A stretch of 18,160 nt of DNA, from positions 1 to 18,160 of the forward strand of contig DASTGO010000437.1 of NCBI GenBank assembly GCA_035719045.1. The letters run 5' to 3'. Position numbers and translations under genes: made by a program. Each line of letters opens with the position of its first letter. Positions within the stretch are counted from its first letter, which is position 1. Below are positions 13,659 through 18,160 of this stretch, one piece after another. Origin of the DNA: DASTGO01 sp035719045. GTDB taxonomy: Bacteria; Actinomycetota; Actinomycetes; Actinomycetales; Kineosporiaceae. The notes under the pieces are model-generated. The model was given only the letters and a program-made list of their open reading frames with translations. It was not told where the DNA came from and searched no databases.

Positions 13659-14909
13659 ATGACCGACTACGACGTGCACGCGGTGCGGGACTGCTACCCG
13701 GCGCTGGCGGACGGTTGGGCGTACCTCGACGGCGCCGCCGGCACCCAGGTCCCCCGGGCGGTGATCGAGGCGGAGTCGGCCGCCTACGCCGCGGGGATGG
13801 GCAACCACGGCGGATACTTCGCGGCGGCCAGGCGCAGCGATGCCCTCACCGCCGCCGCCCGGCAGGCGGTCGCGGACCTGGTGGGCGCGCCGTCCCCGGA
13901 CGCGGTGGCCCTCGGACCGAGCACCACCGCCCTGACGTACCGGTTCGCCGAGGGTCTGGCGAAGACCTGGCGGGAGGGCGACGAGATCGTCCTCACCCGG
14001 CTGGACCACGACGCCAACGTCCGGCCCTGGGTGCAGGCGGCCGCGCGCACCGGAGTCAGGGTGCACTGGGCCGATCCGGTGCTGCCCAGCCTGGACCTTC
14101 CCGTCGAGGCGGTCACCGGGCAGCTGTCCGCCCGGACCCGGCTGGTCGCGGTGACCGCGGCGTCCAACGTGGTCGGCACCCGGCCGGACGTCCGGGCGAT
14201 CGCCGACGCGGCGCATGCCGTCGGCGCCCTGGTCTACGTCGACGGGGTGCACGCCACCCCGCACGGCCCGGTGGATGTCGTCGCCCTCGGCGCGGACCTC
14301 TACGCGACCAGCGCGTACAAGTGGTCCGGCCCCCATCTGGCCGCCGTGGTGGCCGCCGGTCCCGGCACGCTCGGCCCGATCCACCCGGACAAGCTCGACT
14401 CCGCCACCGAGGCCGTGCCGGAACGGTTCGAGCGGGGGACCAGCCCCTTCGCCCAGCACGCCGGGATCGCCGCCGCCGTGGACCACCTGGCCGGGCTGGC
14501 TGACCTGGCGGTGGTGGACCGGGCCGGATCGGCGGACCTGGCCGGGGTGCCCGCTACGCGCCGGGAGCGGATCATCGCCTCGATGAACGCGGTGCAGGCG
14601 TATGAGACGGCGCTGTTCCGGCGGCTGCTCGACGGGCTGGCCGGACTGGACCGGGTGCACCGCATCGGGTCGCCCGCGCGGCAGGCCCCGACCGTCTGGT
14701 TCACCGTCGACGGGCTGCATCCCGACCAGGTCGCCGAGCAGTGCGCGAACGCCCGGGTGAACGTCTGGAGCGGGCACAACTACGCCTGGGAGCTGGCCGG
14801 TCTCCTCGGGATCCGCGGGACGGGTTCTGCCGTGCGGGCCAGTGTGTCCTGCTACACGACCGTCGACGAGATCGACCGCCTGCTCGGGGTGCTGTCCGCC
14901 CTCCCCTGA
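13659..14909 (+). CDS. Cysteine desulfurase-like PLP enzyme (class V aminotransferase fold)
   Basis: 416 residues, full length for the family. The fold type I features are YLDGAAGTQVP (22-32), the GPSTTALTYRFA cofactor loop (86-97), D195 in VYVDGVHATPHGP (192-204), which pairs with the pyridine nitrogen, and the Schiff-base lysine K221 in TSAYKWSGPH. The C-terminal RASVSCYTTVDEIDRLL matches the same segment of SufS-type proteins. The catalytic loop cysteine of SufS (GHHCA) is replaced (SGHNYA, about 371-376), so it belongs to the cysteine-desulfurase-like subgroup and probably does not form a persulfide there. The true substrate is unknown. ATG 13659 fits the domain start and has a leaderless-type -10. 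No suf or isc genes are nearby. Confidence 0.9.
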   Translation: MTDYDVHAVRDCYPALADGWAYLDGAAGTQVPRAVIEAESAAYAAGMGNHGGYFAAARRSDALTAAARQAVADLVGAPSPDAVALGPSTTALTYRFAEGLAKTWREGDEIVLTRLDHDANVRPWVQAAARTGVRVHWADPVLPSLDLPVEAVTGQLSARTRLVAVTAASNVVGTRPDVRAIADAAHAVGALVYVDGVHATPHGPVDVVALGADLYATSAYKWSGPHLAAVVAAGPGTLGPIHPDKLDSATEAVPERFERGTSPFAQHAGIAAAVDHLAGLADLAVVDRAGSADLAGVPATRRERIIASMNAVQAYETALFRRLLDGLAGLDRVHRIGSPARQAPTVWFTVDGLHPDQVAEQCANARVNVWSGHNYAWELAGLLGIRGTGSAVRASVSCYTTVDEIDRLLGVLSALP

Positions 14910-14939
14910 GCCGCCTGCCCGGCCGGCCCCTGGCTTCCG

Positions 14940-16766
14940 CTACTCCACGGTGACGGACTTGGCGAGATTGCGGGGGCGGTCGACGTCGCGGCCGAGGGAC
15001 ACCGCGGCGTGGTAGGCGAGCAGTTGCAGGGGGATGCCGAGCAGGATCGGGTCGAGTTCGGGCTGCGACTTCGGCACGACGAGCGTGTGGTCGGCCACCT
15101 CCGGGGGCAGTTGCCGGTGGGCGACGGCCAGCACGCCGCCGCGGCGGGCCCGGATCTCCTGCAGCGTCGAGACGTTCTTGTCCAGCAGTTCGTCGTCGGG
15201 GACGACGGCGACGGTCGGCAGTTCGGGGCCGACCAGGGCGAGTGGTCCGTGCTTGAGCTCAGCGGCGGGGTAGGCCTCGGCGTGCAGGTAGGACACCTCC
15301 TTGAGCTTCTGCGCGCCCTCGCGGGCCACCGGCCATCCGCGCACCCGGCCGACGAACATGAGGTCGCGGAACTGCGCGTAGTGGCCGGCCAGCGCCGCGA
15401 TCCGGTCCTCGGCGGCGAGCACCTGCTCGATCTGGCCCGGCAGCGCCTGCAGGCCCTCGACCAGGCTGCGGCCCTGCGCGTGGGACAGGTCCCGGACCCG
15501 GCCCAGGTGCAGGGCCAGCAGGGCGGAGGCCACGTACATCGCGGTGTACGCCTTGGTCGAGGTCACCGACACCTCGGGGCCGGCGTGCAGGTACATCCCG
15601 CCGCCGCACTCCCGGGCCAGCGTGCTGCCGACCACGTTGACGATCCCGATCACCCGCCCGCCCTTGCGCTGCAGCTCCTGCACGGCGGCGATGGTGTCGG
15701 CGGTCTCCCCGGACTGGGAGACGGCGACGTAGAGGGTGTCGGGCTCGACCACGGGGTTGCGGTACCGGAACTCGCTCGCCGGTTCCGCCCGGGCCGGGAT
15801 CCGGGCCAGTGACTCCACCAGTTGGGCCCCGGCCTCCCCGGCGTAGTACGCCGAACCGCAACCGAGGAAGTGCACCCGGGCGATCTCGCGGGAGGTCCGG
15901 GCGTCCAGACCGAGCCCGCCGAGATGGGCGGTCGCGAACCGCTCGTCGAGGCGTCCGAGCAGGGCCCGGGCGACGGTCTGCGGCTGCTCGTGGATCTCCT
16001 TGTGCATGAAGTGCGGGTGGCCGTCGACGTCGTGGTCGGCGTCCTCCAGCCGGACCTCCTGCGGCTCCCGGACGCCGGTGGCTCCTGGTCCGAGGGCGGT
16101 GATCCGGTACCCGCCGGGCCGCAGGGTCGCGACGTCCCCGTCGTCGAGGTGGATCACCTGCCGGGTGTGCCGGACGAAGGCGGACACGTCCGAGGCGGCG
16201 AACAGTTCCCGGTCGCCGAGCCCGAGGACCAGCGGACTGCCGTGCCGGGCGACGACCACGAGGTCCGGTTCCCCGGCGTCGATCACCGCCAGCCCATAAG
16301 TGCCCACGACCTGGGTGAGCGCCGCACGGACCGCGTCGGTCAGCGCCAGCCCCTGACCGGCCTGGGCGGCGATCAGGTGGGCGAGCACCTCGCTGTCGGT
16401 CGCGGAGGTCAGCGTGATGCCGTCGGCCTCCAGCTTGGCCCGCAGCTGCGCGGCGTTCTCGATGATCCCGTTGTGCACGATCGCGATCCGGCCCGCCGCG
16501 TCGGTGTGCGGGTGGGCGTTGACGTCGCTGGGCTCGCCGTGGGTGGCCCACCGGGTGTGCGCGATCCCCGGGCTGCCCTTGAACCGTTTCGGCAGCCCGG
16601 CCACCAGGTCTTCCACCACGCCGGCGCTCTTGTGGACGGCGAGCCCGCGCGTGGTCACCACCGCGATCCCGGCCGAGTCGTAGCCGCGGTACTCCAGCCG
16701 GCGCAGACCTTCGACCAGGACGGGGACGGCGTCCTGGCGGCCGACGTAGGCGACGATTCCGCACAT
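14940..16766 (-). CDS. glmS: Glutamine--fructose-6-phosphate aminotransferase (isomerizing)
   Basis: 608 residues from ATG 16766, chosen so that Cys2 becomes the N-terminal nucleophile after Met removal (MCGIVAYVGRQ); GAGGAG lies upstream at 8-nt spacing. An upstream in-frame start would add three residues and block the nucleophile. The class II glutamine amidotransferase domain (about 1-220; RWATHGEPSDVNAHPH, HNGIIENA) is followed by two SIS sugar-isomerase domains (about 285-420 with SQSGETADT, and about 455-600), ending in the conserved RNLAKSVTVE. It makes glucosamine-6-phosphate for peptidoglycan. No glmS ribozyme is expected or seen. It lies 55 nt downstream of a small gene on the same strand and ends 30 nt from the convergent PLP enzyme gene. 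Confidence 0.99.
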   Translation of the reverse strand: MCGIVAYVGRQDAVPVLVEGLRRLEYRGYDSAGIAVVTTRGLAVHKSAGVVEDLVAGLPKRFKGSPGIAHTRWATHGEPSDVNAHPHTDAAGRIAIVHNGIIENAAQLRAKLEADGITLTSATDSEVLAHLIAAQAGQGLALTDAVRAALTQVVGTYGLAVIDAGEPDLVVVARHGSPLVLGLGDRELFAASDVSAFVRHTRQVIHLDDGDVATLRPGGYRITALGPGATGVREPQEVRLEDADHDVDGHPHFMHKEIHEQPQTVARALLGRLDERFATAHLGGLGLDARTSREIARVHFLGCGSAYYAGEAGAQLVESLARIPARAEPASEFRYRNPVVEPDTLYVAVSQSGETADTIAAVQELQRKGGRVIGIVNVVGSTLARECGGGMYLHAGPEVSVTSTKAYTAMYVASALLALHLGRVRDLSHAQGRSLVEGLQALPGQIEQVLAAEDRIAALAGHYAQFRDLMFVGRVRGWPVAREGAQKLKEVSYLHAEAYPAAELKHGPLALVGPELPTVAVVPDDELLDKNVSTLQEIRARRGGVLAVAHRQLPPEVADHTLVVPKSQPELDPILLGIPLQLLAYHAAVSLGRDVDRPRNLAKSVTVE

Positions 16767-16821
16767 CTCGAGCACTCCTCGGTTCGGCGTTCGGCGGGGG
16801 CGGTTCGGGACGGGGTGCCTG

Positions 16822-17103
16822 TCAGCCGTAGACCAGGCGGCGCAACTGGCGGACCGACAGCTGTGGCGGGGCGAACCGGTGGTCCGGCAGTTCGGCCGAC
16901 AACTGCTCGAAGATCCGCTCGTTGGTCAGTCCGCGCCGCTGCAGCTCCCGGTGCCGGCGGCGGACGAACTCCTCGACGTCCTCCTCGAAGAAGGCCAGGA
17001 CGTCGTCGAGCACCCGGGCGGCCACGTTCCCCGGCAGCCCGGTGCTCCGGCAGATCCGGACCACGAGTTCGCCGTGCTGGTCACTGCGCACACCCCCGAC
17101 CAT
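16822..17103 (-). CDS. Small conserved-looking protein of unknown function upstream of glmS
   Basis: 93 residues with no signal peptide or membrane segment. The middle is an amphipathic, strongly charged helix (FFEEDVEEFVRRRHRELQRR), followed by GLTNERIFEQLSAEL and a basic C-terminus SVRQLRRLVYG. Codon third positions follow the G/C pattern of its neighbours, and the frame is compact and free of low-complexity repeats, so it is probably real. I do not recognise the family. The helical basic C-terminus could bind nucleic acid or a protein partner, but that is speculation. It ends 55 nt before the glmS start on the same strand and is likely to be co-transcribed with it. ATG 17103 lacks a clear ribosome binding site; GTG four codons later is an alternative. 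Confidence 0.65.
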   Translation of the reverse strand: MVGGVRSDQHGELVVRICRSTGLPGNVAARVLDDVLAFFEEDVEEFVRRRHRELQRRGLTNERIFEQLSAELPDHRFAPPQLSVRQLRRLVYG

Positions 17104-17133
17104 GGCTCTACGGACCCAAATTCACAACTTCTC

Positions 17134-17149
17134 TGCCCGGAATCGGGCA
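17134..17149. promoter_or_regulatory. Perfect palindrome in the divergent intergenic region
   Basis: TGCCCG-GAAT-CGGGCA is a perfect 6-bp inverted repeat, 31 bp from the start of the - strand gene and next to one of the few AT-rich patches (AAATTCACAACTT, 17118-17130). The position suits an operator for the unknown gene and glmS, though no cognate regulator is known. Confidence 0.4.
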
Positions 17150-17278
17150 CGGACAGCCGGAACCCGGAGACGGAACCCGTGCGCCCGCGGGCCGGGCCGG
17201 GCAGCGCCCCCGGTGGCAGGATGCCGGGCAGGTGCCCGCGGCCAGGCCGGGCGCGGCGAGGACGGCCGGGGAGGCGCC

Positions 17279-17671
17279 ATGACGCTCGCGGTGGAGCTGG
17301 AGAGACTGCTGGAGGTGGCCTCGGGGTTCGGGACCGTCCCGATGCTGCTGAGCACCGACGAGAACGGTCGCCCCCGGGCCTCGGCCGTGTCCGTGACCTG
17401 GGACGGGACCGTCGCCTCGGTCCGTGCCGGGCGCCGGTCGCTGTCCAACGCGGCGGTGCGCCCGCTGGTCAGCCTGCTGTGGCCGGCCCCGGCCGGGCAG
17501 CGGTTCGCCCTGCTGGTCGACGGGGAGGCGGTCGACGTCCGGCCCGACGATGCCGCCGAGGCAGGAAGTGATGGCGGTACGGCGGAGAAGTCCGGCGGAC
17601 TGGTCACCGTGCAGGTGACGAAGGCGATGCTCCACGTCGTGGACCGGGTCCCCGGCGCCGCGCCCGCCTGA
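17279..17671 (+). CDS. PPOX-like FMN-binding split-barrel family protein
   Basis: 130 residues. The order of elements suits a pyridoxamine 5'-phosphate oxidase-like split barrel: an N-terminal helix (LAVELERLLEVA), then VPMLLSTDENGRPRASAVSV (20-39), the typical 'first strand, turn with NGxP, second strand' of the family, VASVRAGRRSLSNAAVRP (where family members bind the flavin phosphate), then VSLLWPA and a C-terminal strand with VTVQVTKAMLHVVDR. The flavin or F420 cofactor and substrate cannot be assigned. GGGGAGG at 17268-17274, 4 nt before ATG 17279, supports the start. It stands alone, divergent from the unknown gene upstream of glmS. The motif evidence is moderate, so a degenerate member is possible. 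Confidence 0.75.
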   Translation: MTLAVELERLLEVASGFGTVPMLLSTDENGRPRASAVSVTWDGTVASVRAGRRSLSNAAVRPLVSLLWPAPAGQRFALLVDGEAVDVRPDDAAEAGSDGGTAEKSGGLVTVQVTKAMLHVVDRVPGAAPA

Positions 17672-17741
17672 CCCGCGCCCGCCGGAAACCCCGTCGCGCC
17701 GCACCCACTCACCCGGGAACTCGCCGAAGAAATTCCGCCGG

Positions 17742-17802
17742 CGGGGTGTAAGTCCAGGTGGGAAGCCCCGTCATCACGTCCGACAGGCCACGCGGGGTGG
17801 CC
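17742..17802 (+). promoter_or_regulatory. Structured leader upstream of the last gene
   Basis: Two perfect stems are visible: CGGGG (17742-17746) with CCCCG (17766-17770), enclosing TGTAAGTCCAGGTGGGAAG, and GGCCAC (17786-17791) with GTGGCC (17797-17802) around GCGGG. They end 17 nt before the start codon at 17820. The structure could be the PPOX gene terminator, an attenuator or a riboswitch-like leader. I could not match it to a known riboswitch. Confidence 0.3.
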
Positions 17803-17819
17803 GGGCGAGAGGGACGGCG

Positions 17820-18160
17820 ATGAACGGGACGCGGGCGCAGCAGGGCAGGCAGCCGGGGGACGACACCCCCGAGCTCCAGCGGGCGAGCAGGTCGGTCCGG
17901 CCCGATGACGAGGTGCTGGAGCAGGTGAGGGCCCGGATCCGGGCCGCCCGGGGCGCAGCCGAGCAGGCGCGGGCCGCGGGCGCGGCTGCGGACGAGGCGC
18001 AGGCAGAGGCCGAACTCCTGCGTCGCCGGCTGCCGGTCGTGATCGCCGGGACCGAGCAGGCGATGCAGGCGGTGCGGGTGCTGCGGGGGATGTCCCCGAA
18101 GGCGCTCTGGCATGCCGGCCGCCGCAGCCTGGCTGCCGAGCGTGCCCGGAGGGCGGTGCG
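17820..18160 (+). CDS. N-terminal part of an unknown Ala/Arg/Glu-rich helical protein (3' truncated)
   Basis: ATG 17820 opens a frame of at least 113 codons that runs without a stop to the right edge. GAGAGGGA lies about 5 nt before the ATG. After a polar N-terminus (about 1-35) the sequence is long, charged and helical (EVLEQVRARIRAARGAAEQA and AAADEAQAEAELLRRRL), most likely a coiled coil, followed by VVIAGTEQAMQAVRVLRGMS. No membrane segment or catalytic motif is visible in this part. G/C-rich third positions support this strand over the overlapping - strand frame at 17709-18113. The function cannot be told from the fragment. Confidence 0.7.
   Translation, partial: MNGTRAQQGRQPGDDTPELQRASRSVRPDDEVLEQVRARIRAARGAAEQARAAGAAADEAQAEAELLRRRLPVVIAGTEQAMQAVRVLRGMSPKALWHAGRRSLAAERARRAV

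Noticed and set aside
11792..14503. A 903-codon open frame on the + strand spanning apbE, bpa and the PLP gene
   Set aside because: It crosses two genes on different strands and translates to Arg/Pro/Gly-rich low-complexity sequence; it is a frame artefact of high GC.
14900..14940. GGCCGGCC-type palindrome between the PLP gene and glmS as a terminator
   Set aside because: It is too short and typical of random GC-rich sequence; the gap is only 30 bp.
15822..17282. Long + strand frame across the 5' half of glmS and the 93-aa gene
   Set aside because: glmS on the - strand is certain, and the + frame is Gly/Arg/Val-rich noise.
17742..17802. A cobalamin, c-di-GMP or c-di-AMP riboswitch
   Set aside because: Short fragments such as GGGAAGCC and GGGGTG look suggestive, but the conserved boxes do not occur in the required order.
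17709..18113. A 134-codon - strand frame at the right edge
   Set aside because: The overlapping + strand frame from 17820 has a ribosome binding site, G/C third positions and coherent helical composition.

Overview
The window is very GC-rich coding DNA with strong G/C at third codon positions. Two things point to a motile, proteasome-bearing actinobacterium: a complete run of bacterial chemotaxis genes, and a Bpa/PafE-type proteasome activator ending in GQYL. The genus cannot be fixed from the sequence. I see no tRNA, rRNA, CRISPR array, insertion sequence or phage gene.

Region 1 (1-8499) is a chemotaxis and second-messenger block, all on the + strand. It opens with the end of a probable CheW gene and a two-TM methyl-accepting chemotaxis protein, closed by a strong nested hairpin (1808-1863). 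Eighteen bases later is an exact copy of the flagellar/sigma-28 -10 sequence GCCGATAA (1881-1888). A repeat-containing leader follows. Then come cheY, cheB, cheR, a CheX-like phosphatase, a second cheY and a second CheX/CheC-like protein; five consecutive 4-nt stop/start overlaps join these six genes. A degenerate-EAL/HDOD protein and a membrane PAS-GGDEF diguanylate cyclase follow within about 10 nt of each other. The likely logic is receptor and adaptor signalling to CheA (outside the window), phosphotransfer to two CheYs and CheB, dephosphorylation by CheX-type proteins, adaptation by CheR/CheB, and a c-di-GMP output or input in the same transcript.

Region 2 (8500-11645) holds a membrane-anchored GH3/NagZ-like protein on the - strand with a substituted catalytic nucleophile, then a small HTH-TOBE (molybdate-type) regulator and a Cof-type HAD hydrolase on the + strand. 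The last two are separated by 321 bp that contain perfect inverted repeats.

Region 3 (11646-14909) holds a 39-aa ORF with a strong ribosome binding site that overlaps the start of an ApbE-type flavin transferase, a convergent proteasome activator gene (bpa), and a divergent cysteine-desulfurase-like PLP enzyme that lacks the usual loop cysteine.

Region 4 (14910-18160) holds glmS and a 93-aa unknown protein just upstream of it (both - strand), a PPOX-like split-barrel protein, and the start of a coiled-coil-rich gene that runs off the window behind a structured leader.

The most notable items are the sigma-28-like site heading the che operon, the two CheX-like proteins interleaved with two CheYs and followed by c-di-GMP genes, the probable GH3 pseudoenzyme, and the coupled 39-aa ORF in front of apbE.
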